Shown: piece after piece, positions 45,931-57,721 of the stretch
Numbering within the stretch: position 1 is the first letter of the stretch
How the letters are laid out: every line of letters starts with the position of its first letter
Assembly: GCA_907163345.1 (NCBI GenBank)
Contig: CAJQUN010000435.1
Span: 310,001 to 374,000, forward strand
DNA length: 64,000 bases
DNA from: Haberlea rhodopensis
Taxonomy: Eukaryota; Streptophyta; Magnoliopsida; Lamiales; Gesneriaceae
Direction: 5' to 3'
The notes under the pieces: model-generated
Seen by the model: only the letters and a program-made list of their open reading frames with translations
What the model was told of the DNA's origin: nothing
Databases searched by the model: none
Translations under genes and position numbers: made by a program

Positions 45931-48369
45931 TGTGATGACCAGGGATTATAGATGTTAATCCCGTAGTGTTAATAATCCCTAAAGTGGTTTTACGTGGCGA
46001 TTTAGAGTTTAATCGAGGTGTTGGGCCTTCTGGGCTCGTTTATTTGGGTAGTTGGGATCGTTGGATCCAGAGGTTGAGATTGTATTCTCATTTGGGTGAA
46101 AAACCTAAGAGTTGGGTTTTTGATATGTCTCGGGATCTCGGGTGCTTGTGTGAGAACCGGTAGGGGGTTTTGGAGTTAGTGAGAGAGTTTTTGAAAACAG
46201 ATGATTTTTAATGAATCATGATGTATTTGTGGGGCTATTAGTATTTCGGGGTATTTTTGCTATAAATACCAGTTGAACCCGAGATTTTAAAAATTAATTT
46301 CATTTCAGCCCACTTTCTTTCTCTCTCCCGCGCCCGCGCCCATTCCCGATCTCCCCAGCCCCCGCCGCTTCAGGCGCTTCGCCCGCCGCCGTCCGGCCGC
46401 CGTTCGGCGCGTGCGACCCGTCACCGGCTTCGTCTCGTCGAGGCGCAGCTATCCCCTCCGTCAATTCGAAGTTTCATCGCGTTTTGAAGTCGGTTTTTGC
46501 AGGAATGCGTCGATCCCCAAATTCTAGGGTTCTTCGATTTCGGTCGATTTTCCTTCCGATTTTCGATTGGGTAACCTTTCTTACCCCTTTTCCATGCTTG
46601 TGAAGTATTCCCCTGCTTTTTTGTGAAGTACTGGTTCGAATTTAATTTCGAAATTTGTGGGATTGAGTTCGAAAATTGGGTTTTTTGGCATGGGGTGTTG
46701 TTTCTTGCTTTGATAGCTTAATTCACATTTTAGATGAATTATGGTGTTTAATTGGGTTCGATATATGAGATAAGGGTTCGAAAATTTGTAGGGTGTTCTT
46801 GAACAATTTTAGTTATTGTCTCATTCGTTCCCCTCCCTGTATGTACCCTGCCCCGGGTCTTTTAAAAGGTTAATTGTCGTGTGTTGACAATATTTTGAGG
46901 GATATGGGTGTGCTTGAGCATGGGTTGCATGTTCGTAAATAATTGTGAATTATTTATCGTGTTAGCACATCATTCCTCGGGGCATGGAACTCGAGCAAAG
47001 TTTGGCTCGGACTTCGGAGATTTAAGGTACGTGCGACGTACGAGCATTTCTATATATTAGAGCATTGTGAAATGCATAAGGTATTTTTGATTGCATTGAA
47101 TATTGTGCGTATGGTTATACATATATGTTGATATAGCCAAGGAACGACCAAATCTTGATATCGCCGCTTGTAGCGTGCGTGACACTAGAGTAGGATAACT
47201 CTTACAAGATATAAGGGGTACTGGGTTTATATGACTATTGTAGGGCATTTGAGATGCCTGAGGATGATCGTAGAATCATGTATTCATTATAAGACATTTG
47301 AGATGTCTAGGTTCATAGAATCATGTATTCATTATAAGACATTTGAGATGTCTAGGTTCGTAGAATCAAGTATTCATTATAAGACATTTGAGATGTCTAG
47401 GTATAATGAAGAATTGGTAAAATAAATGCTAGGCATTTGAGCTATCTGTGATTGATAGCGAGGTTGTGAAATCAGTATTAGATATTGAGATATCTATTTT
47501 TGCATGATTAATGAGTTTGCAATCACTATCTGTTGATATTCAAGGATTAGGCATGCGACGAGTTAATCAATGTGTTGATTTACTGATTTTTGAGATTTGA
47601 TGAGTTTGATGATTGTGAGAACAGGGACAGTACACGGAATCCCGGATGAGGTTGCCATCCAGGGAGTATTATTTAAATTCATTTGTATTTACCTTTGTTG
47701 TAAATTATGAATTTCATTATTGTGATTATGGGATTTTGTGTATTGGTATGCTCACCCCGTTGGGGGCTGTCTCTGTTGGGACAGGTGAACAGGTACATCG
47801 TGCTGTGGAGGTGAGCTCGAGCTGTTGATTGGAGGTACTCCCAGGATCGTGGTACCAGGGCTTGATGGAGCACGGTATCGTATAGAGTACTTATATACAC
47901 CTGAGGATTATATACATATTCATGATGCTCGCATGTGAGCACGATTATACTTGTATATGGATTGTATATAAAGGCATGAGCCTTTCTCTCTTTCATTTGA
48001 GGTTGCATGCAATTAGAGGTTGAATTGCTAAATGATATGAGAGTCATTGGTGTATTATGTGGGTGTTGAAACCCACTTTTGTCGTCATATGTGTGGTGTC
48101 TTCCCTGGCTGGGAATTTACTTGTATTACTGCTTTCTGATGAGTATTATGTGTTCCCTGGCCGGGAATTATGTTATGTGTTGTGCCTTTTTTCGGGATAG
48201 CTCTATTTATGGGGAGACTCTGCCAAAATTTTTATAAAAGTTCACAATGTGAAAAGTGGCACCAAGGGGTTGGTAAAGGGCAAACATATGAGTCTTTTAT
48301 TGTTAGGATGGTGATCTTATAACATTGAGTATTAAAGGAAAATTTGTAATTGACATTCAATGGTAAAGT
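45931..48369 (+). mobile_element. Family B LTR (B3), truncated by copia C2
   Basis: Starts TGTGATGACCAGGG. It has a TATAAATACC box (46261), a GC-rich CCGCC leader module (about 46325-46450) in place of GATCGATC palindromes, the AG|GTACGT hairpin (47025-47041) and a 45-bp hairpin array (47243-47400). It matches B5 to about 48369, where C2 begins; the last ~110 bases are missing. Confidence 0.87.
47243..47400. repeat. 45-bp array with NNNCAT-TTGAG-ATGNNN hairpins
   Basis: GGCAT-TTGAG-ATGCC (47244-47258) is followed by three units of AGACAT-TTGAG-ATGTCT, each preceded by GAAT-CA(T/A)GT-ATTC. Outlying relatives are AGATAT-TGAG-ATATCT (47480-47495) and a decayed one near 47431. Confidence 0.9.
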
Positions 48370-49859
48370 TGTAAGTAACCCCATGAGCATACAACGCAGC
48401 GGAATAAAATTTTGGGATTACAAACCAGCGATCTATACATAGGGAATCATATCGGATTAGAGAATTACAAGTGTCTTACCCTTGTAGCGTGTTTGAGGCC
48501 GAATCCACGGAGCTGCACCACGTCCTACGCCTTCTCCGAGTCAATAGCAAAACACGAATGGTTTTGCCTCAACGGTATCCACACGATCGAATCGAATGAA
48601 GGGATGGTTTAATAACAAGTTGCTAGACTTGTTATTAATCCTATACACGAAACAAACTCGATTCACAATCGAAACAACCACCAAACCACCAAGAACCCCT
48701 CGACTTTGAAGGAGGCCGAGAGCTCTTGTGATGATGCGGTCGTTTTTGTCTTGCTTGTGTAGGGTTTTGAGTGTTATGAATTGTCTTCCAATTAATCACC
48801 TTGCAATCATATTAAATATAATTAATTAAAGGCTTTCTTAAAGCTTCATGGGCTTAAGCCCATGATTTAATTAATCCTTATGATTATTAATTAAGACTCC
48901 TCTTAATTATTTAATTCATCCCATGAATTTAATTTCCCTTCTCGATTTAATCTTTTGTGCGACCCGATAGGATCTCGTAATGTTGGCAGTGACATAAAAT
49001 CTCATTTTATGTCGCAAGCATCGAGCGGTATCTAGCAACACATCGATGCTACCCAAATTACGAGAATGTCAATGACTCGACATAACCTTTAGAACTTGTG
49101 ACAATATTAATCATGTAACTTAATCCCTTTGTCCTTTGTGTTTAGATTGAACACGAGTCATGGAATAGTCATACTCATATATTCAATCTCTATTTCTTGA
49201 TCCCCAAGTAGAACTAGAATAAACGAATAAGCTCGATATCTCATATCGACTCATTCGAGCATGGCCATGCATTTTAGTTCTCACTTGATCAAGGGCCAAA
49301 CACATCTCCTGTTATATAGGAGGGACAAATCCTATCTCGATCAGTCAACATCCCTCTACATAATTCGTAGTGTATCCAATAGTCGCCTTTATAGTATACC
49401 CTGTTACGGGTAACGTTTGACGATATCAAGATACATAACTCCTTATGTTGGGATCTCTGATGATCACAAGTCGTAAGGATTACATACATTATTATCACTA
49501 TGAGAATTGCATATGACGATCATATAACTATCCATGTTGCATTCTCATGGTGGGTCTGTTCAGTACATCGTTCTCTAACATGTACCCATATGTTGATTTG
49601 ATATCTCATATCAATGAACAATTCATCGATCAACATATACTAGTCTCTACGTATTATCATTATCCCTTTCATGATAATGCTTGACTAGGAACATCTTTAA
49701 GAATAATACAATATTATTCTAAGGACATTAACATATATATTAATTCACAATGCACAGTTAAAAGAATAATATACAATAATGAATTGCCATTCATAAATCC
49801 ATAAACATTGTATGTCTTAAACAATCATCTAATGACTTGTCTTAGGGCATATCCCAACA
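48370..49859 (-). mobile_element. C2 3' LTR (1490 bp)
   Basis: On the plus strand it runs TGTAAGTAACCCC...GGCATATCCCAACA. It is clearly related to, but more diverged from, the C1 LTRs than those are from each other. Confidence 0.9.
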
Positions 49860-49874
49860 AATCTCCCACTTGCA

Positions 49875-52800
49875 CTAAGACCATTCAGACATATACCTAA
49901 TGCCTAGAGATCTAGTATGACGATCATGCTTCTGCTGTGACAGCGGCTTCGTCAATGGGTCAGATACATTATCATCTGTTGGTACTTTGCATATTTTAAC
50001 ATCTCCCCTTTCAACGATTTCTCGAATGAAATGGAAACGCCTAAGTATGTGCTTGGATCTTTGGTGAGATCTTGGTTCCTTAGCCAATGCGATCGCTCCA
50101 TTGTTGTCACAATAGAGTTCTATCGGATCTTTAATGCTAGGCACCACTCCAAGTTCAGAAATGAACTTCCTCATCCAAACAGCTTCCTTTGCTGCATCCG
50201 AGGCAGCAATATACTCAGCTTCCGTTGTAGAATCGGCTACTGTTTCTTGCTTTGAACTCTTCCAGCTCACAGCACCTCCATTTAGGCAATACACATATCC
50301 AGATTGCGATCGAAAATCATCTTTGTCGGTTTGGAAGCTTGCATCAGTGTAACCCATTACATTGAGCTCTTCCTCACCTCCATAAATCAAGAATGTATCC
50401 TTAGTCCTTCTCAAGTACTTTAGGATATTCTTGACAGCAATCCAGTGACCTTCACCTGGATCAACTTGATATCTGCTCGTCATGCTCAAAGCATACGATA
50501 CATCGGGACGAGTACATATCATGGCATACATGATAGATCCAATAGCTGATGCGTATGGAATCTTACTCATGCGTTGTCTCTCATCTGGTGTTGAAGGACA
50601 CTGTTCCTTCGAGAGATAAATACCATGTGTCATAGGCACGAATCCTTTCTTGGATTCTTGCATGCTAAACCTTTTAAGCACCTTGTCTATGTATGTACTT
50701 TGACTTAGACCAAGAAGCCTTCTCGATCTATCTCTATAGATCTTGATTCCTAACACATAGGTAGCTTCTCCTAAGTCTTTCATCGAAAAGCAGTTCCCTA
50801 GCCAAATCTTTACAGATTGCAAGGCAGGGATATCATTTCCAATAAGAAGTATGTCATCTACATACAACACTAGGAAAATGATTACGCTCCCACTGACCTT
50901 CTTGTAGACACAAGGTTCATCTTCATTTTTGATAAAACCAAACTCTTTGATTGCATCATCAAAACGAAGATTCCAACTCCGAGAAGCTTGCTTCAATCCA
51001 TAAATGGATCGTTGTAGCTTGCATATCTTTCCAGCATCCTTTGGATCGACAAAACCCTCGGGCTGTGTCATGTACACATCCTCGAGCAGATTTCCATTAA
51101 GGAAAGCTGTTTTGACATCCATCTGCCAGATTTCATAATCATGAAATGCAGCTATTGCAAGTAAGATCCTTATGGATTTAACCATGGCCACTGGTGAAAA
51201 GGTTTCATCATAGTCAATACCATGAATTTGTTTGAATCCTTTTGCAACCAGCCGACCTTTATAGGTTTGTACATTACCATCCATATCGGTCTTTTTCTTG
51301 AAAATCCATTTGCACCCTATGGGTCGTACCCCTTCAGGTGGATCAACCAAAGTCCATACTTGGTTTGCATACATGGATTCCATCTCAGATTTCATGGCTT
51401 CTTGCCATTTCTCAGAATCATTGCCCATTATAGCTTGTTGATAAGATGACGGCTCATCCTCATCAATAAGTAGTAAGTCACCTTGTTGAGTCACAAGAAA
51501 TCCATATCTCTCTGGCTCCCGGTGTACTCTTACAGACCTACGCTGGGCTTGTGTCTCTTGAGCAGGTGCTTCTTCCACAACAGTTTGTGGTGCCTGCTCT
51601 GTTTCCATCTCAATTTCAGGTTCAGTGTTTTCTTGTGGTTGAACTTCACTAAGTTCTATTTTTCTCCCACTGGTTTTTCTAGAAATAAATTCTCTTTCAA
51701 GAAATACACCAGTCCGAGCAACAACTATTTTGTTCTCGGTGGGATAATAGAAATAGTATCCTTTCGTTTCCTTAGGATACCCCACAAATAAACACTTATC
51801 AGATTTGGGTCCAAGTTTGTTAGTGGCGTGACGTCTAACGAAAGCCTCACAACCCCAAATCTTCATAAAAGACATACTAGGACGCTTCCCAGTCCATATC
51901 TCATATGGTGTCTTTTCCACTGATTTAGATGGAACACGGTTCAGTAAGAAAATCACTGTTTCTAGAGCGTGTCCCCAAAATGATATCGGAAGATCTGCAT
52001 GACTCATCATTGATCTAACCATGTCTAACAAGGTTCGATTTCTCCTCTCGGATACACCATTCCATTGTGGAGTATACGGAGGAGTGAGTTGTGGGACTAT
52101 CCCACACTCCTTTAGATAGTCATGAAACTCTTGGCTTAAGTATTCTCCTCCTCGATCTGATCGAAGGATTTTGATACTTTTGCCAAGTTGGTTTTGTACT
52201 TCATTCTTGAAATCTTTGAACTTTTCAAAGGTTTCATGTTTATGTTTCATTAGGTACACATACCCATATCTACTGAGGTCATCAGTAAATGTAACGAAGT
52301 ATTGAAAACCACCTCTAGCTTGTGTACTTATTGGTCCACATACATCACTATGTATTAGTCCCAATAAAACATTTGCCCTTTCAACATGTCCCTTGAAAGG
52401 GGCTTTAGTCATCTTGCCCATTAAACAAGATTCGCATGTTTCATATGATTCAAAATCAAATGAATCTAATACTCCATCCTTATGAAGTTTAGATATGCGG
52501 TTCTCGTTTATGTGGCCCAAGCGACAGTGCCAGAGATAAGTCGGATTACAATCATTATTTTTAATCCTTTTAGTATTTATGTTATAGATAGGTATATCAA
52601 GATTTAATACATAAAGACCATTCACCATTTGTGCATCAGCATAAAACATATCATTTAAATAAATAGAACAACAATTGTCCTTTATTATAAATGAAAAACC
52701 ATACTTGTCCAAACAAGAAATAGATATAATGTTTTTAGTAATTGAAGGCACAAAATAACAGTCTTTTAAAATCAACGATAAACCAGAAGGTAAAGCTAAA

Positions 52801-53837
52801 TGATAATCTCCTATAGCTAATGCAGCAACTCTTGCTCCATTTCCAACTCGGAGATCAACTTCACCTTTTGCCAATGCCCTACTCCTTTTGAGATCCTGCA
52901 CATTTACACAAATGTGAGATCCACATCCAGTATCTAATACCCAAGATGAAGAAGTAGATAAATTGACTTCTATAACAAAAATACCTGAAGCGGAAGTCAC
53001 ACTTCCTTTCTTTAGATCCTCCAGATATACTTTGCAGTTTCTTTTCCAATGGCCGGTCTCACCGCAATGGAAACAGTTCCCTTCCTTTGCTATCCCTCCC
53101 TTTGGCTTTAGTGCAGAAGACTTTGGCTTAGATTTAGCAAAGACCTTCTTTGCTTTCTTGTTGCCTTTAGTTTTGGCCCTTCCTTTGCCTTTATTCACAA
53201 TAAGGACATTTGTGGCCTTAGTCTTCTTAGTGTTTGCTTCATATGTTCTCAACATACCAAGCAACTGGGGCAGAGTCTTTTCCATATCAGTCATATTGTA
53301 ATTTACTACAAATTGACTGAAGCTCTCCGGCAACGATTGCAAGATTACATCAGTGGCCAATTCTTGGTCCAATGGAAAACCTAGCTTATCCAGATTCTCA
53401 ATGTACCCAATCATCTTGAGCACATGAGTTCCAACTAAGCTTCCTTCTACCATCCTGCACTGGAATAACGCCTTAGAGACGTCATACCTCTCTTGTCTAG
53501 CCTGCTGTTGGTACAACTGCTTTAAGTGTTCGATCATATCGAACGCCTCCATTTCCTCATGTTGCTTCTGAAGCTCAGAGTTCATGGTGGCAAGCATGAG
53601 GCACCCAACATCAAGTGCGTCACTCTGATGCTTCTTGTAAGCATCTTTTTCAGTTCTAGTAGCCGTTAGGGGAGGTTCTTCAGCGGGTAAGGGTTCCTCT
53701 AGGACATATTGTTTCTTTTCTTGTTTGAGGACTATCCTCAAGTTCCTATGCCAGTCTAGGAAATTTGTCCCATTTAATTTGTCCTTCTCAAGGACCGATC
53801 GCAGTGATAAAGTGCTAGTAACGTTTGTAGTTGCCAT
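49875..53837 (-). CDS. C2 copia gag-pol polyprotein, intact (1320 aa)
   Basis: A single open frame encodes all copia functions. Gag covers about residues 1-250, with knuckle C255, C258, H263, C268. Protease has DTG at 302-304. Integrase has H437, H442, C468, C471 and the core D498, D561, E597 (62 and 35 residues apart, as expected). Reverse transcriptase starts near residue 828, with YVDD at 992-995. RNase H lies near 1135-1300 (YTDASF, ADSTTEAEY). The end is YMSEWS. No stop or frameshift is present and every catalytic residue checked is in place, so the protein looks functional. With its 5' LTR cut off by B4, however, this copy probably cannot complete a cycle unless it is transcribed from elsewhere. 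Lineage within copia not assigned. Confidence 0.96.
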   Translation of the reverse strand: MATTNVTSTLSLRSVLEKDKLNGTNFLDWHRNLRIVLKQEKKQYVLEEPLPAEEPPLTATRTEKDAYKKHQSDALDVGCLMLATMNSELQKQHEEMEAFDMIEHLKQLYQQQARQERYDVSKALFQCRMVEGSLVGTHVLKMIGYIENLDKLGFPLDQELATDVILQSLPESFSQFVVNYNMTDMEKTLPQLLGMLRTYEANTKKTKATNVLIVNKGKGRAKTKGNKKAKKVFAKSKPKSSALKPKGGIAKEGNCFHCGETGHWKRNCKVYLEDLKKGSVTSASGIFVIEVNLSTSSSWVLDTGCGSHICVNVQDLKRSRALAKGEVDLRVGNGARVAALAIGDYHLALPSGLSLILKDCYFVPSITKNIISISCLDKYGFSFIIKDNCCSIYLNDMFYADAQMVNGLYVLNLDIPIYNINTKRIKNNDCNPTYLWHCRLGHINENRISKLHKDGVLDSFDFESYETCESCLMGKMTKAPFKGHVERANVLLGLIHSDVCGPISTQARGGFQYFVTFTDDLSRYGYVYLMKHKHETFEKFKDFKNEVQNQLGKSIKILRSDRGGEYLSQEFHDYLKECGIVPQLTPPYTPQWNGVSERRNRTLLDMVRSMMSHADLPISFWGHALETVIFLLNRVPSKSVEKTPYEIWTGKRPSMSFMKIWGCEAFVRRHATNKLGPKSDKCLFVGYPKETKGYYFYYPTENKIVVARTGVFLEREFISRKTSGRKIELSEVQPQENTEPEIEMETEQAPQTVVEEAPAQETQAQRRSVRVHREPERYGFLVTQQGDLLLIDEDEPSSYQQAIMGNDSEKWQEAMKSEMESMYANQVWTLVDPPEGVRPIGCKWIFKKKTDMDGNVQTYKGRLVAKGFKQIHGIDYDETFSPVAMVKSIRILLAIAAFHDYEIWQMDVKTAFLNGNLLEDVYMTQPEGFVDPKDAGKICKLQRSIYGLKQASRSWNLRFDDAIKEFGFIKNEDEPCVYKKVSGSVIIFLVLYVDDILLIGNDIPALQSVKIWLGNCFSMKDLGEATYVLGIKIYRDRSRRLLGLSQSTYIDKVLKRFSMQESKKGFVPMTHGIYLSKEQCPSTPDERQRMSKIPYASAIGSIMYAMICTRPDVSYALSMTSRYQVDPGEGHWIAVKNILKYLRRTKDTFLIYGGEEELNVMGYTDASFQTDKDDFRSQSGYVYCLNGGAVSWKSSKQETVADSTTEAEYIAASDAAKEAVWMRKFISELGVVPSIKDPIELYCDNNGAIALAKEPRSHQRSKHILRRFHFIREIVERGDVKICKVPTDDNVSDPLTKPLSQQKHDRHTRSLGIRYMSEWS

Positions 53838-55239
53838 GGATATCTACAATATAAATATGCAAAATAAGTTTATGATTTAAATCATTTAACATGGTCTTAT
53901 ATTAAATGATACTCCCACTATTTTGTTTGAAAAATATCAACCCTCGAAACTTTTAGTGGGCCAAGATCCATATTTCACTTAATCTTGAGTTAGCTTTGGC
54001 TAATCGCCCAAGACTCGGTTATTTAGGTAGACAACACTTTGTCAATTACATCACATATAATTCTTGGATAGTTGGACGAACAACACTTTGTTCAATTCAT
54101 CAAATGAATTATAATCCAACCCATGCCTCTAGGTTCCCAATCCTATTGAGATAACCTAGTTAAGTCGTACCCAATTAAAGTATGACGGATATCACTTTTA
54201 TCCTTTCGCGCCTTACTAAGATTGCCACGGTGCATTGCTTTGGCAAACCCACACATGTACAATCGAAGTTATTGACGAGTACTTTTATTTGGAAGGCATC
54301 TAAAACTTAATATTTTAGAGGGATTTATTGATCTCATGATTAATTTGATAATTTAAAATATGTCCACTACATATAGTTGTATACATATCTACATATATGT
54401 GTAATACTATTATCAAACTAAAACATAAGATAAATCATGCATCAACATACATAATTAAAACGTGACATGGTTATAGCCCCTACTAATGAGTTTCTCAAGC
54501 CAATGAGAAACTCCTATGAGTCAACCTAAGGTAACTTCATAAGCACCTTCCTTTGGCTCCAATTTGTGAATGGCCTCCTCATCCCGGCACGATGCTCCAT
54601 CTTCATTGATCACCATCAATAAAATAAACTACACTATTTTACAAGATATAGAATTCCTCGATTCACATTCGAGGGGAACATAGGGGAGGGATAACATTTA
54701 GAATGAAATAGAGAAAGGCACGACACGCAGGTCGTATTATAAATTACAATCATTCACAAATCCTATCTAATAGGTCAAAGGGCTATAACCACGCACCATG
54801 CTCAAACAACACATAAAGCATGCATTAACATTTAATTAATTAAATTCTAAACAATTTAAATTTAATTCTAATTAAAACTGTAAAATAATTTTTGAAAAAT
54901 TATCGTACGCTCGGGACATCACATGCCACGAACTAAAGCGACTAAAACACGAACCACCATGATTCGAACCAAAACCCACGGCTGGACCAATAGTGGGCCT
55001 AGGGTCGAAACCCTAGCCCATGGCCGAGCCATGGTCCATGCGGCGGCTTGGGTGCGGCGCTGCTAGGGTTCAAAACCCTAGCCGCCTTGCACCATCTTGA
55101 TTCTATCGAGCCAACTTGCACCTTCTCAATACTTTATCGAGCCAAAAGAGTTCAAAAACCCTAGATAGTGCGACGGCTTGACCCATGCTCGAGCCAGGGT
55201 CCGAACCCTAGCTCTTAGGCGGCGGCCGAGAGGCCAATT
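53838..55239 (-). other. C2 leader (partial)
   Basis: No gene is seen. It aligns with the 3' three quarters of the C1 leader. At 54957-55210 it has the same AGGGTT/AACCCT-type inverted repeats, for example CTAGGGTT-CAA-AACCCTAG near 55063-55081. Confidence 0.8.
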
Positions 55240-57721
55240 TGTAAGGACCCCTCGTGCCCTTAACCCGTAATTAGCGCATTAAGCCATACCATGAGTGCAT
55301 ATAATCATACTATCAGGGGGAAAACCCTATGCAAGTGTAACACCGTATGCTACCCAGAAAATTTCTTGCATTCAATTCCCAATATTCAAATTCCCCCCTA
55401 CCATTATTATTCACATAACATGCACCCACATAATACACTAATATGCTCTTAGTTCATTTAGCAATTCCATAATTAATTGCATGCAACCATAATGAACAGA
55501 AAGAGGCCATAGCCCATTTATACATCCCATATACACGTAAGGTGTACTCACATAAGAGCACTCAATGAATAAGCGTGTATTTGATGCATAAAACACTATA
55601 CCGGATACCGCTACTGGTACTTCAATCCTGGAAGCACCTTCCAAGCACAACTCGATCTCAACACTGGATCTGCGCACTTCTTTGACCAGCTCTGGTACCT
55701 CGATCCTGGAAGTACCCCAATCGATAGCCCGAGCTCAACTCCAAAGCTACCGCTACACCTGTATTACCTGCCCCAACAGAGACAGCCCCCACACGGGGTG
55801 AGCATACCAATACCACCAATCACAAAATGATAATATTGCAATTCATAATTTACAGAATGTAAATGCCATAATTTAAATGATACTCCCTGAATGGTAACAC
55901 CCCCATCCGGGATCCCCTGTATTGTCCCTGTTCTCAAAATAACCAAACTCATCAATTTCCCAAAGCCAGTTAATCGCCATATAGATTAACTACTACAGTT
56001 CTATCATGCCAGTTCCATAATCAATGTGTAAAATCATCATAGATAGGCCATAGAATTCACATAATTAACCAAGGATTCCATGTTCCCATAACATTGCTCG
56101 CTCCACAATAGCGGCATTCTAAACCCAGCGCACGCTCAACAATAGCGGCGTCATAACCGATGGTCGCTCAACGGCGACAACACCCAATCGTTGCTCGCTC
56201 GAAAGCGGCACCCTATGATTTCTAATGTATGTCTATTTATCACAGTTACCATATACCATGTATTTCACTATCCAATTATTGCAAGTACCATAAACCATGC
56301 ACTTCGATACCCATCTATTTCCAATACCATATACCATGCATTCAATACCCATTTATTGTAAATACCACCAACCATGCAATTCAATGCCCATTTATTACAA
56401 ATACCCGATATCATGCATTTCACTATTGCAACATTACAAAAGGCTATGCTCGTACGTTATACGTACCTTAGAATTCCGTAGTCCATATCAAGCCTGGCTT
56501 GAGTTCCATGCCCCGAGAAACATGTGCTAAAACACATAAATATTCACAATTAATTACGACATGCAACCCATGCTCAAGCACACCCATAACCCTCAAAATA
56601 TTGTCAACCCACGACAATTTACCATTTACAAGACCCGGGGCAGGGCATATACAGGGAGGGGAAACGAATGAGACAATATCAAAAATTGCTCAAGAACCAC
56701 TCCTAAAATTCGAACCCCAACCACACAAATCAAATCCAAAAATCACCATAATTCATTTAAAACATGAATTAATCAATCAACAACATGAATAATCGTCCCA
56801 CATGCGAAACCCCCAAAATTCGAATTTAAAGCCCTAAATTCGAATCCAATTCCTCAATTCGAACCCAAAAAGCATCTAAACCATAAATTAATTAATTAAC
56901 AACAAGAATCAACATCCCCAAACCAAAACCCCCAAAAATTCGAACCCTAACCCGCCCAACACAAGAAATTCGAACCAAACCATGCAATCCAGCGCTCAAA
57001 TCGAATCAATTGGCAACCAAAATCCTTGAACCACAAAGCATAAATTTTCGACACAAAATGCAGTACAAAACGCCCCAAAAACACTGGAAAAAGAGCCCAA
57101 AAAATCGTACCAAAAACGAGCCACAAAATCGAACAGAAACCCAGTTCGAACCCTAGTGCTTCCAGCAGAAATTCGAACTCAAATCGCGACCAAACTTCAA
57201 ATTGGTGGTATGGATAGGACCGCCTGGAAGAGACGAACACGGCGGCGGGTCGGACGCGCCGAACGGCGGCGGGCGCAAGCCTTTTACGCGCGGGGGTCAA
57301 AAGGGGATCGAGAATCGCGGCTACGGGGAGAGAGAAGGAAGGGGAAGAAAATGGTTCCGATAATTAAAATCCCGGGTTTAATTGGTATTTATAGCAAAAT
57401 ACCCCGAAATACTAATAGCCCCACAAATACATCATGATTCATTAAAAATCATCTGTTTTCAAAAACTCTCTCTCTAACTCAAAAACCCCCTACCGGTGCC
57501 CACACCAAGCACCCGAGATTCCGAGTCACACTAAAACCCAACTCGCAGGTTTTCACCGGAATGAGAATACGATCTCAACCTCGGGATCCAACGATCCCAA
57601 ATGCCTGATTTACCAACCTCGGGAGATGCCAAACCGCAATTAATTCCTAATCGCCACAATTAAAAATCCATCAAGGATTAATACAACACCGGGATTACCA
57701 CCATAATTCCCGGACATCACA
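55240..57721 (-). mobile_element. Family B 3' LTR (B4), 2482 bp
   Basis: The plus strand runs TGTAAGGACCCC...GGACATCACA. Minus-strand TATAAATACC lies at 57384-57393, followed by a GC-rich module (about 57225-57330) instead of GATCGATC palindromes. The AG|GTACGT hairpin is at 56452-56468. It inserted in the C2 leader. Confidence 0.9.

Larger units (their letters stand above)
48370..55239 (-). mobile_element. Ty1/copia element C2, 5' end displaced
   Basis: Same family as C1. The 3' LTR, polypurine tract, intact gag-pol and most of the leader are present. At 55239 the leader is cut by B4; primer binding site and 5' LTR are not in the window on this side. Confidence 0.92.
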
